From Chloroflexota bacterium (GTDB lineage Bacteria; Chloroflexota; Anaerolineae; Anaerolineales; DRKV01): a DNA stretch of 8,837 nucleotides. This document shows, in pieces, positions 1-5,638 of the stretch (position 1 is its first letter; every line of letters begins with the position of its first letter). The notes beneath the pieces are model-generated. The model was given only the letters and a program-made list of their open reading frames with translations, had not been told where the DNA came from and ran no database searches. A program made the translations under genes and the position numbers. The DNA lies in NCBI GenBank assembly GCA_011051635.1, contig DRKV01000378.1, positions 1 to 8,837 of the forward strand, read 5' to 3'.

Positions 1-72
1 GCGGCGGACGAACACGCTTTCAGTTTACGGGAGTGGGTGGAGGAATGGGGAAGGCGGAATGCTGTCATCTGA
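1..72 (+). CDS. 3' end of an unidentified upstream gene (partial)
   Basis: Frame 1 is open from the first base and ends at TGA 70-72. The 23 visible residues, ending EEWGRRNAVI, read as a plausible charged amphipathic helix and look more protein-like than the other two frames. The stop codon lies inside the first clear unit (TCTGACC) of the 7-bp array that follows, so the array abuts or has invaded the gene end. The family cannot be named from so little. The tail could be chance, but its position parallels the CoA-transferase gene at 464-1276, which also stops inside a 7-bp array. Confidence 0.45.
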   Translation, partial: AADEHAFSLREWVEEWGRRNAVI

Positions 73-214
73 CCGTTGACCGTAGACCGTTGACCGCCGA
101 CCACTGACGACTGACCACTGACCACTGACGGCTGACCCCTGACCCCTGACCGCTGTCGGACGTGCGGCGTGCGGCGTGCGAGGTGCGACGTACGCTGTAC
201 CCTGTACGCTGTAC
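61..214. repeat. Degenerate 7-bp tandem array, 22 units in strict phase
   Basis: Reading in steps of seven from base 61 gives 22 consecutive units with no insertion or deletion. Position 4 is G in all 22. The trinucleotide GAC starts at 71, 78, 85 and every seven bases through 148 (12 in a row), with units such as GTTGACC, ACTGACC and CCTGACC. From 159 the same phase continues as a second subfamily: GGCGTGC-like units, then GCTGTAC-like units, to base 214. The units differ from one another while the spacing never slips. The array ends about 11 bases before the ribosome binding site of the gene at 237. A GTG at 162 lies in the array and opens an in-frame extension of that gene, which is very unlikely to be its real start. 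Confidence 0.9.
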
Positions 215-236
215 GCTCCCCCTCCAAGGTGCAATG

Positions 237-461
237 ATGAACGAAAATGTTGGTTTGCTGGTGGCCCTGATTGTGGCTGCGGTAGTAGTCTTCAACGTCG
301 GGTTGTATTTTTACGCCCAACGGCACAAACCCGGCAGCCAGATTCGGCTGCTGCAAAAGGCTTTCCGCAGTATGAAAGACCCTCTGGCGCAGGATAACGC
401 CGATATGGAGGAACTTTCCCGGCTGGTGAAGGGACTGGAGGCGGAAAAGAAAGAAGAGTGA
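237..461 (+). CDS. Small single-pass membrane protein, unknown function
   Basis: A 74-residue protein that I do not recognise. Residues about 5-25 form one strongly hydrophobic segment (GLLVALIVAAVVVFNVGLYF). A polar, highly charged tail with basic then acidic character follows, ends KKEE, and is probably helical or coiled-coil. The likely topology is a short N-terminus outside and the tail in the cytoplasm. Two adjacent ATGs occur at 234 and 237; AAGGTG at 226-231 is better spaced from the second (5 bases), so 237 is preferred. An in-frame GTG at 162 would add 25 residues encoded by the 7-bp repeat array and is rejected. The stop overlaps a GTG at 458 and lies 2 bases from the ATG of the next gene, so the two are probably co-transcribed and coupled. 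Confidence 0.7.
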   Translation: MNENVGLLVALIVAAVVVFNVGLYFYAQRHKPGSQIRLLQKAFRSMKDPLAQDNADMEELSRLVKGLEAEKKEE

Positions 462-463
462 CC

Positions 464-1276
464 ATGACTGCATCCAAACGCATCGCTCTCTCCGAGGCCG
501 CCGCGCTGGTGCGGGACGGCGATACCCTGGCGCTGGGAGGGATGACCCTCTACCGCCGCCCGACAGCCTTCGTCCGCGCCCTCCTGAAGCGCCACCGCGC
601 CGCGGGCGCCCCCTCCAACCTGACCTTGCTGGGGCTGACCGGCGGTTTCGAAGGCGACCTGCTCGTCGGCGCGGGGCTGGTTTCGCGGGTCCGCACCTGC
701 TATTTCGGCCTGGAAATCTTCGGCCTGGCTCCCATGTTCACCTACCGCGCCAACCGCGACGAACTGGAAATCATCGAGGAAACCGAGGCCAGTCTGGCCT
801 TCGGGCTGCGCGCCCAACTGGCCGGGGTCGGCTTCATGCCCGCCCGCGCCTGGCTGGGAACCGACCTCCCCGCCCTGCGCCCGGATGTCAAGACCGTGCT
901 CGACCCCTACAGCGGCGAGGAACTGATGGCGTTCCCCGCCATCCGGCCCGATGTCACCGTCGTCCACGCTTTGCAGGCCGACGAGGAGGGCAACGCCGTG
1001 CTGGGAGGCAACCGGGCGATGGACGAGGAACTGGCCCTGGCCGCCGGGACGGTCATCGTGACCGCCGAGGAAATCTGCCCCGCGCTGGAGAAAGCCGACC
1101 TGGCCGCCCCGCTGGTGGATTACGTGGTCCATGCCCCGCGGGGAGCGGCCCCCGCTTCGTGTTACCCGCGCTACCCGCTGGACGGTGTGACCCTGCTGCG
1201 CTACACGGAGCAGGCCGCCAGTCCCGAAGGTTTTGCCGCTTTTCTGGAGGGGTGGATGGTGGACGATGGACGGTAG
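464..1276 (+). CDS. Family I CoA-transferase, alpha subunit (GctA-like)
   Basis: Predicted 270-residue subunit of a family I (glutaconate / 3-oxoacid type) CoA-transferase, which moves coenzyme A between carboxylic acids in the cytoplasm. Diagnostic stretches are GDTLALGGMTLYRRP near residues 18-33, GLTGGFEGDLLVGAG near 57-71, LDPYSGEELMAFPAIRPDV near 146-164 and QADEEGNAVLGGN near 171-183, as in subunit A of this family. In family I enzymes the catalytic glutamate is on the beta subunit, so this protein should not work alone, and no beta gene follows; it may lie upstream of the window. ATG 464 is preferred over GTG 458 because of the purine run before it (AAAGAAGAG). The substrate cannot be read from sequence. 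The last seven codons (WMVDDGR) and the TAG stop consist of 7-bp repeat units, so the original C-terminus may have been altered. Confidence 0.85.
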   Translation: MTASKRIALSEAAALVRDGDTLALGGMTLYRRPTAFVRALLKRHRAAGAPSNLTLLGLTGGFEGDLLVGAGLVSRVRTCYFGLEIFGLAPMFTYRANRDELEIIEETEASLAFGLRAQLAGVGFMPARAWLGTDLPALRPDVKTVLDPYSGEELMAFPAIRPDVTVVHALQADEEGNAVLGGNRAMDEELALAAGTVIVTAEEICPALEKADLAAPLVDYVVHAPRGAAPASCYPRYPLDGVTLLRYTEQAASPEGFAAFLEGWMVDDGR

Positions 1277-1328
1277 AGGGTGGACCGTTGACCGTGGACG
1301 GTGGACGACGGACGACTGACCGCTGACG
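1252..1328. repeat. Degenerate 7-bp tandem array, 11 units, overlapping a gene end
   Basis: Eleven consecutive units in exact 7-bp phase, consensus about RYKGACS, with G at position 4 and A at position 5 in every unit (for example GTGGACG three times, GTTGACC, ACTGACC, GCTGACG). It belongs to the same family as the array at 61-214; GTTGACC and ACTGACC occur in both. The first units code for the last residues of the CoA-transferase subunit, and the unit GTAGAGG carries its TAG stop. Beyond 1328 a C-rich stretch with ACTCCCA/ACTCATC-like words runs to about 1363 without strict period. Confidence 0.9.
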
Positions 1329-1369
1329 ACAGCCCCCTAACTCCCACTCATCCCCCATTCATCAAAACG

Positions 1370-1378
1370 TGGTATTCT
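1370..1378 (+). promoter_or_regulatory. Possible extended -10 for the S41 protease gene
   Basis: TGgTATTCT reads as an extended -10 (TG, one base, TATTCT) about 50 bases upstream of the protease start. No convincing -35 lies at the usual distance, so this is a weak call. It is the best promoter candidate in the gap between 1277 and 1427; the rest of the gap is the end of the 7-bp array and a C-rich stretch. Confidence 0.3.
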
Positions 1379-1427
1379 TTGCGCCAGCGTAAGCGCTGTA
1401 TCTCTCAACGATTGGCAAGGAGGTTTC

Positions 1428-2804
1428 ATGCAAACCAAGACCCTGTACACCATCCTGGGCTTTTTCGTCGCCGTGACCCTGCTGCTCGGCTCCTGCGCGG
1501 GCGGCTTCGTGGCCGGGCGGCTGCTTGCTCCCACCCCGGAGCCGATTGTCCAGACCGCGCCCTCCCAGCAACAGCCGAATCTCCCCGAAGGGCATCCCCC
1601 CATCCAGGAGACCGCCGAACCGCCATCCGGCGGCAGGGAGAGCATGGGCGGTACGCCCTCCGACCTGGAGACCCTCTTCCAGCCCTTCTGGGAGACGTGG
1701 GACATCGTCCACGACCAGTACGTGGACCAGCCGGTGGACGACGAGGCCATGATGCGGGGAGCCATCCGCGGGATGCTCGAATCCCTGGGCGACCAGCACA
1801 CCTCCTACATGGACCCCGACCAGTTCCAGCAGGCCAACATCCCCCTGGAAGGCGAGTACGAGGGCATCGGCGCCTGGGTGGACCCCAACGCCGAATACCT
1901 GACGATTGTCAGCCCGATGCCCGACTCTCCCGCCGAAAACGCCGGCCTGGAACCGGGGGATGAAATCATCGCCGTGGACGGCGAAGACATGACCGGCGTG
2001 GACGGCAATCTGGTCATCCGCCGCGTCCTCGGCCCGGCGGGCACGGACGTCACCCTGACCATCCGGCGCGACGGCGTCCCCAAGCCCTTCGATGTCACCA
2101 TCACCCGCGCCAAAATCACCGTCCCCAGCGTGGATTACCGCATGATTGAGGGCGAAAATATCGCCTACATCCAGTTGTTCGATTTCGGACAGAACACCAG
2201 CGCCGACCTGCACAAGGCTCTCAAGGAATTGCTGGCCCAAAACCCCGACGGTCTGATTCTCGACCTGCGTAACAACGGCGGCGGCTACCTGCAAACCGCC
2301 ATCGAAGTGGCCTCGGAGTTCATTGACAACGGCGTCATCATGTACGAGCAGTACGGCGACGGCAGCCGCCAGACTTACGAGGCCACCGGGCGCGGCCTGG
2401 CAACCGACATCCCCATGGTGGTGCTGGTCAACGAGGGTTCCGCCTCGGCCTCCGAAATCGTGGCCGGCGCCTTGCAGGATTACGGACGCGCCCCCCTGGT
2501 GGGGACGAAGACCTTCGGGAAAGGCTCCGTCCAGAACTGGATACCGCTTTCCAACGACCAGGGCGCGGTGCGCGTCACCATCGCTCGCTGGCTGACCCCC
2601 AAGGAACGCACCATCCACGAAATCGGGCTGACCCCGGAGGTACCCATCGCGGTCTTCTCGCAGGAGCAATGGGATATGGGCGTAGACCTGGAGCAGTTCG
2701 GCGTCACCGAAGACCAGGTGGTCATCCTGAGCGAGGAAGAAATCAAGGATAAGGTAGACCCCCAACTGGACAAGGCCATCGAGGTGCTCAAAGGGAAGCA
2801 GTAA
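1428..2804 (+). CDS. ctpA: S41 family C-terminal processing protease (CtpA/Prc type)
   Basis: A 458-residue envelope serine protease that trims C-termini of exported proteins. It has an N-terminal hydrophobic segment at about 6-30, a low-complexity proline-rich linker to about 75, a PDZ domain at about 141-220 (EYEGIGAWV ... SPAENAGLEPGDEIIAVDG), and the S41 catalytic domain at about 240-410. The Ser-Lys dyad is visible: S340 within NEGSASASE and K365 within TFGKGSVQ. They are 25 residues apart, matching the spacing in E. coli Tsp. LGSC at 20-23 resembles a lipobox, so the protein may be lipid-anchored rather than only membrane-spanning. A strong Shine-Dalgarno (AAGGAGGT, 1417-1424) sets the start. 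It is probably monocistronic, as an intrinsic terminator follows. The next gene is another envelope protease (HtrA), suggesting a shared quality-control role. Confidence 0.93.
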   Translation: MQTKTLYTILGFFVAVTLLLGSCAGGFVAGRLLAPTPEPIVQTAPSQQQPNLPEGHPPIQETAEPPSGGRESMGGTPSDLETLFQPFWETWDIVHDQYVDQPVDDEAMMRGAIRGMLESLGDQHTSYMDPDQFQQANIPLEGEYEGIGAWVDPNAEYLTIVSPMPDSPAENAGLEPGDEIIAVDGEDMTGVDGNLVIRRVLGPAGTDVTLTIRRDGVPKPFDVTITRAKITVPSVDYRMIEGENIAYIQLFDFGQNTSADLHKALKELLAQNPDGLILDLRNNGGGYLQTAIEVASEFIDNGVIMYEQYGDGSRQTYEATGRGLATDIPMVVLVNEGSASASEIVAGALQDYGRAPLVGTKTFGKGSVQNWIPLSNDQGAVRVTIARWLTPKERTIHEIGLTPEVPIAVFSQEQWDMGVDLEQFGVTEDQVVILSEEEIKDKVDPQLDKAIEVLKGKQ

Positions 2805-2828
2805 CCCATCATTTGACGCGCCCCTCTG

Positions 2829-2865
2829 CAAGCGGAGTCGGTTCCCCGGCTCCGCTTGTTTTTTT
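2829..2865 (+). terminator. Intrinsic terminator after the S41 protease gene
   Basis: A 13-bp stem (left arm 2829-2841, right arm 2846-2858, one G-T wobble) with a TTCC loop is followed directly by seven T at 2859-2865. It lies 25 bases after the protease stop codon and separates that gene from htrA. Confidence 0.93.
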
Positions 2866-2883
2866 CTCTATTTGCGGGGCAGG

Positions 2884-2922
<39 letters not shown>

Positions 2923-2988
2923 GTGGAGAAAAGCGGCCTCGTGATGCCGCACTCCAATTCGTGTCCATTCGTGGATTCTTACGAAAAA

Positions 2989-3031
2989 TTGACCTTCCCT
3001 TAACTCTCTCCTAACCAACCCGTGCTACAAA
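2989..3031 (+). promoter_or_regulatory. Possible promoter region of htrA
   Basis: TTGACC at 2989-2994 is a good -35. At 17-bp spacing it meets TAACCA (3012-3017), a poor -10. Further on, TGcTACAAA (3023-3031) looks like an extended -10 but lacks the conserved final T and has no well-spaced -35. The region from 2923 to 3108 otherwise holds no gene and no clear operator. A promoter must lie here because a terminator closes the previous gene, but which boxes are used is uncertain. Confidence 0.3.
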
Positions 3032-3108
3032 ACAGACGCAATCATCACAGGCTCTCCTCACCTCACCGATGAGGCAGAACCCCGATTTCACAGAACAGGA
3101 GGATGAGC

Positions 3109-4257
3109 ATGAACTGGAAACGCGTTTTGTACATCGTCTTCGTCGTCGCGGTAGCCGCCATCAGCGGGTTGAGCGGTGTAGCGGTGGGGGGCGCCATCGT
3201 CTATTCGACCACGCACGGACAGCAGCCCGTCGCGCAGCCCTCGCTCGCCGTCCCGCAGAGTTCTCAGGATTCTCCGGCACACCTGGAAGTGCGTACCACC
3301 GACATCGAGACCGCTATCACCCAAACCGTGGAAAAGGTCAGCCCGGCAGTCGTCACCGTGGTGGGCGTCATTCCGGGGCAGGAGACTTTCTTCGGGCGCA
3401 CTCCCGACCAGCAGGTGAGCGGCAGCGGCGTGATTATCTCCGAAGACGGTTACATCGTCACCAACAACCACGTGGTGGAGAACACGACAAAAGTCTCCAT
3501 CGTGCTGGCTAACGGGAAGAGTCTTTCCGCCAGGGTAGTCAACACCGACCCCTACGCCGACCTGGCCGTGCTGAAGGCGGAGGGCGAGATGCCCGCCGTG
3601 GCCGTCTTTGGCAATTCGGATGCCCTCAAACCCGGCGAAACCGTGATTGCCATCGGTTCGCCCCTGGGCGAATTCAAGAACACCGTCACCGTGGGAGTGG
3701 TAAGCGCCACGGGGCGCACGCTGGATACCGGCAAGGGCTACCAGATGGAAGACCTGATTCAAACCGACGCGGCCATCAACCAGGGGAACTCCGGCGGGCC
3801 GCTGGTCAACCTGAACGGAGAAGTCATCGGCATCAACACCATGATTGTGCGCGGCAGCGGCTTCAGCGGCGTGGTCGCCGAGGGATTGGGATTCGCCATC
3901 CCATCCAACACGGTGCGCCTGATTAGCGAGCAAATCATCGCGAAGGGTTACTTTGCCCGCCCCTACCTGGGCATCCGCTGGCAGGCGGTTTACCCGGCCC
4001 TGGCAAAGCGCTACGACCTGGACGCCGAGTGGGGCGCTTACGTCTCCGAAGTGCTGCCCGGCACCCCCGCCGACAAAGGCGGCTTGCAGCGCGGCGACAT
4101 CATCGTGCGGGTCGGCGATTACCCCATCAACGAGGAGCACTCTTTCGTCAACGCCCTCTTCTCATACCAGCCCAACGACGAAGTGGAAATTGAGGTGGTG
4201 CGGGACGGCAAGCACATCATCCTGAACGTCGCCCTGGGCGAGACGCACATGAAGTAA
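3109..4257 (+). CDS. htrA: HtrA/DegP-type serine protease with one PDZ domain
   Basis: A 382-residue trypsin-like envelope protease and chaperone of the HtrA (S1C) family, expected to degrade or hold misfolded exported proteins. It has an N-terminal membrane anchor at about residues 6-32, a linker, and a protease domain at about 65-275. The catalytic triad is visible: H121 in TNNHVV, D151 in YADLAVL and S228 in QGNSGGPL. A single C-terminal PDZ domain lies at about 283-378 (PYLGIRWQAVYPAL ... GTPADKGGLQRGDIIVRVGD), the bacterial DegS/HhoA-like architecture. AGGAGG at 3097-3102 is 6 bases from ATG 3109 but directly abuts ATG 3103, so 3109 is chosen. Length and motifs are complete. It is preceded by a terminator and followed by a paired-hairpin structure, so it is probably transcribed alone. 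Conceivably it is stress-induced, but no operator is seen. Confidence 0.93.
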   Translation: MNWKRVLYIVFVVAVAAISGLSGVAVGGAIVYSTTHGQQPVAQPSLAVPQSSQDSPAHLEVRTTDIETAITQTVEKVSPAVVTVVGVIPGQETFFGRTPDQQVSGSGVIISEDGYIVTNNHVVENTTKVSIVLANGKSLSARVVNTDPYADLAVLKAEGEMPAVAVFGNSDALKPGETVIAIGSPLGEFKNTVTVGVVSATGRTLDTGKGYQMEDLIQTDAAINQGNSGGPLVNLNGEVIGINTMIVRGSGFSGVVAEGLGFAIPSNTVRLISEQIIAKGYFARPYLGIRWQAVYPALAKRYDLDAEWGAYVSEVLPGTPADKGGLQRGDIIVRVGDYPINEEHSFVNALFSYQPNDEVEIEVVRDGKHIILNVALGETHMK

Positions 4258-4260
4258 GCG

Positions 4261-4310
4261 CCTGTAGGACAACTGCTCGCAGTTGTCCTACCTCGCAGTT
4301 GTCCTGCAGG
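4261..4310 (+). repeat. Overlapping, mutually exclusive inverted repeats after htrA
   Basis: Three base pairs after the htrA stop, the arm at 4264-4276 (GTAGGACAACTGC) is the exact reverse complement of 4279-4291, with a 2-base loop. The right arm is then repeated as CTCGCAGTTGTCCTGC. The wider arm 4261-4276 can pair instead with 4295-4310 over 16 bp with one G-T wobble and an 18-base loop. Only one hairpin can form at a time. No T-run follows (GGGGAAAAACC), so intrinsic termination is not supported; a role in mRNA 3' end protection or mere repeat duplication are the alternatives. Confidence 0.85.
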
Positions 4311-4363
4311 GGAAAAACCAAATGCCACCGGCTGACGGAATTGGACATTGAAGTGCCATCACC

Positions 4364-4399
4364 CCCGTCCTCTCTCCCACAGAGGGGAGAGGGGGCGGG
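4364..4399. repeat. CCCTCTCCC-type dispersed hairpin
   Basis: A 15-bp stem (4364-4378 with 4385-4399, two G-T wobbles) with an ACAGAG loop. The pyrimidine arm around CTCTCTCCC facing a purine arm GGGAGAGGGGGCGGG resembles REP-like intergenic hairpins that I recall from many GC-rich bacterial genomes (knowledge of the pattern, not a search). There is no T-run, so it is not an intrinsic terminator. Confidence 0.75.
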
Positions 4400-4410
4400 A
4401 GCGCTCACAT

Positions 4411-4541
4411 TTTGCAGAAAAAAGGGCGCATCGTCCTTGCGGGCAGGGCTGGAACCCCTGCCCTGATGCCCTCAAGTCCGCTCTGCGGACTTCCCGCCTG
4501 CCAGCGGGGGAGTTCCAGTCCCCCGTACTGGCGGCAAATCT
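4411..4541 (+). repeat. Multi-hairpin dispersed element, copy 1
   Basis: About 130 bp related to 8521-8646 in reverse orientation. Shared blocks include a 19-base identity (4441-4459), the AAGTCCGC / GCGGACTT palindrome (4474-4492), a CCAGCGGG block and a final GGCGGCAAATC. It folds into hairpin A (8 bp, 4441-4448 with 4456-4463, loop CTGGAAC), hairpin B (8 bp, 4474-4481 with 4485-4492, loop TCT) and hairpin C (6 bp, 4506-4511 with 4519-4524, loop GTTCCAG). The loops of A and C are exact reverse complements over all 7 bases. An alternative small stem, CCCGC 4493-4497 with GCGGG 4504-4508, competes with C. No open reading frame of interest lies inside. Confidence 0.85.
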
Positions 4542-4555
4542 ACATTTCTTGAATG

Positions 4556-4580
4556 CTCCCGAGGGGGCGGGAGTGAGGGC
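4556..4580 (+). repeat. Second fragment of the GGGGGCGGGAG repeat family
   Basis: GAGGGGGCGGGAG at 4561-4573 repeats exactly the 13 bases at 4389-4401, so the two direct copies bracket the multi-hairpin element. A local stem CTCCCG / CGGGAG (4557-4562 with 4568-4573) is present. This may be the remainder of a hairpin repeat split by insertion of the element, or an independent partial copy. Confidence 0.6.
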
Positions 4581-4600
4581 TGGAGAAAGGAGCGGTGCGG

Positions 4601-4606
4601 TATAAT
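4601..4606 (+). promoter_or_regulatory. -10 box (TATAAT), apparently for a leaderless transcript
   Basis: A perfect TATAAT lies six bases before the GTG at 4613, which is where transcription would begin. The context TATAATCG is identical to the box upstream of rpmH. No good -35 is visible at 16-18 bp. A purine run AAAGGAG at 4586-4592 lies upstream of the box and would not be in a transcript started here. Confidence 0.65.
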
Positions 4607-4612
4607 CGCCCC

Positions 4613-5638
4613 GTGAGAAAACTGCTGATTGCCGTCATCCTGCTCCTGGCTGTCTACTTCGTCATCGGGCAATTTTCCGAAGTCCAGGCCGTCGTCGAAA
4701 CGTTGAAGCGAGGCGACTGGCGTTTTCTGCTGTTGGCGCTGGGGTTGCAAATTCTGTGGCTCATCAACGTGGCCGCATCGTATCAATCCATCTACCGCGC
4801 CCTGGGAATCCACGAAGAACTGAAAGAAATGTTCATGCTGGCGGCGACGGCCAATTTCGTCAACGTGGTCGCTCCCAGCGTAGGGATGGGCGGGATGGCC
4901 GTTTTCATCACTCAAGCCCGCCATCGGGAGTATTCCCCGGCGCGGGCAGCCATCGCGGGGGCTTTGTACGTCTTTTTCGATTATTCCGGCTTCCTGGCGC
5001 TGCTGGCGCTGGGCATCCTCGTACTCATCCGCCGCAACAACCTGACCGCTACGGAGGTGGCCGCTTCCCTGATTTTGCTGGTGATTGCCTCCCTCCTGGG
5101 CTTCCTGCTCTACCTGGGGATGCGGTCAGAACAGGCCTTCGGCAAGGCTCTGGCTTTTCTCGCTCATCTGGTCAATCGCGTTCTGCGTCCCTTCCTGCAC
5201 CACGATTACCTCTCCGAGGAGCGCGCCCGCCATTTCGCCCACGATGCCGTGGCCGGGATGCGGCAAATTCGCTCCAACCCCGAAAACCTGCTGCGCCCCG
5301 TTCTGCTGGCCTTGAGCAACAAAATCCTGATGACGCTGGTGCTGTGGATGGTCTTTTTGGCCTTCAAAGTACCCGCATCCATCGGCACGGTGGTGGCGGG
5401 GAGCGCCATCGCCTACCTGTTCTTCATCGTCTCCCCCACCCCCTCCGGCGTGGGTATCGTGGAAGGCGCGCTCACCCTGGGGCTGCGCTCCATGTACGTT
5501 CCCCTGGAGGCCGCCGCGGTCATCGCCCTGGCGTACCGCGGCTTCACCTTCTGGCTTCCCTTGCTGATTGGGATGGCCACCTTCCGCCGTTTGGGAGCCA
5601 CTCCGCCCCCCGCCTTGCCCGCCCCAACCCCTGAATGA
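4613..5638 (+). CDS. UPF0104 / LPG-synthase-TM-like membrane protein (YbhN type)
   Basis: A 341-residue polytopic inner-membrane protein of the UPF0104 family, related to the transmembrane half of lysylphosphatidylglycerol synthase. About eight hydrophobic segments are visible, starting at residues 3-20. Family-typical stretches are NFVNVVAPSVGMGGMAVF (about 82-99), the DYSGF segment near 123-127 and SPTPSGVGIVEGAL (about 274-287). The aminoacyl-transfer domain of full MprF is absent, so it is more likely a lipid- or carrier-handling membrane protein than an LPG synthase; its substrate is unknown. The start is uncertain: GTG 4613 fits a leaderless mRNA from the TATAAT at 4601, while GTG 4595 lies two bases after AAAGGAG and would add six residues. 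Its stop overlaps the next start in ATGA, so it is coupled to the GT39-like gene. Confidence 0.85.
   Translation: MRKLLIAVILLLAVYFVIGQFSEVQAVVETLKRGDWRFLLLALGLQILWLINVAASYQSIYRALGIHEELKEMFMLAATANFVNVVAPSVGMGGMAVFITQARHREYSPARAAIAGALYVFFDYSGFLALLALGILVLIRRNNLTATEVAASLILLVIASLLGFLLYLGMRSEQAFGKALAFLAHLVNRVLRPFLHHDYLSEERARHFAHDAVAGMRQIRSNPENLLRPVLLALSNKILMTLVLWMVFLAFKVPASIGTVVAGSAIAYLFFIVSPTPSGVGIVEGALTLGLRSMYVPLEAAAVIALAYRGFTFWLPLLIGMATFRRLGATPPPALPAPTPE

Noticed and set aside
61..214. CRISPR array
   Set aside because: No constant long repeats or unique spacers; the structure is a continuous 7-bp periodicity.
162..236. In-frame GTG extension of the small membrane protein (25 more residues)
   Set aside because: The extra residues are encoded by the 7-bp array, while AAGGTG is correctly spaced from ATG 237.
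1362..2831. Long minus-strand open frame under the S41 protease
   Set aside because: The + strand product has a full PDZ and Ser-Lys catalytic domain; the reverse frame has no recognisable domain.
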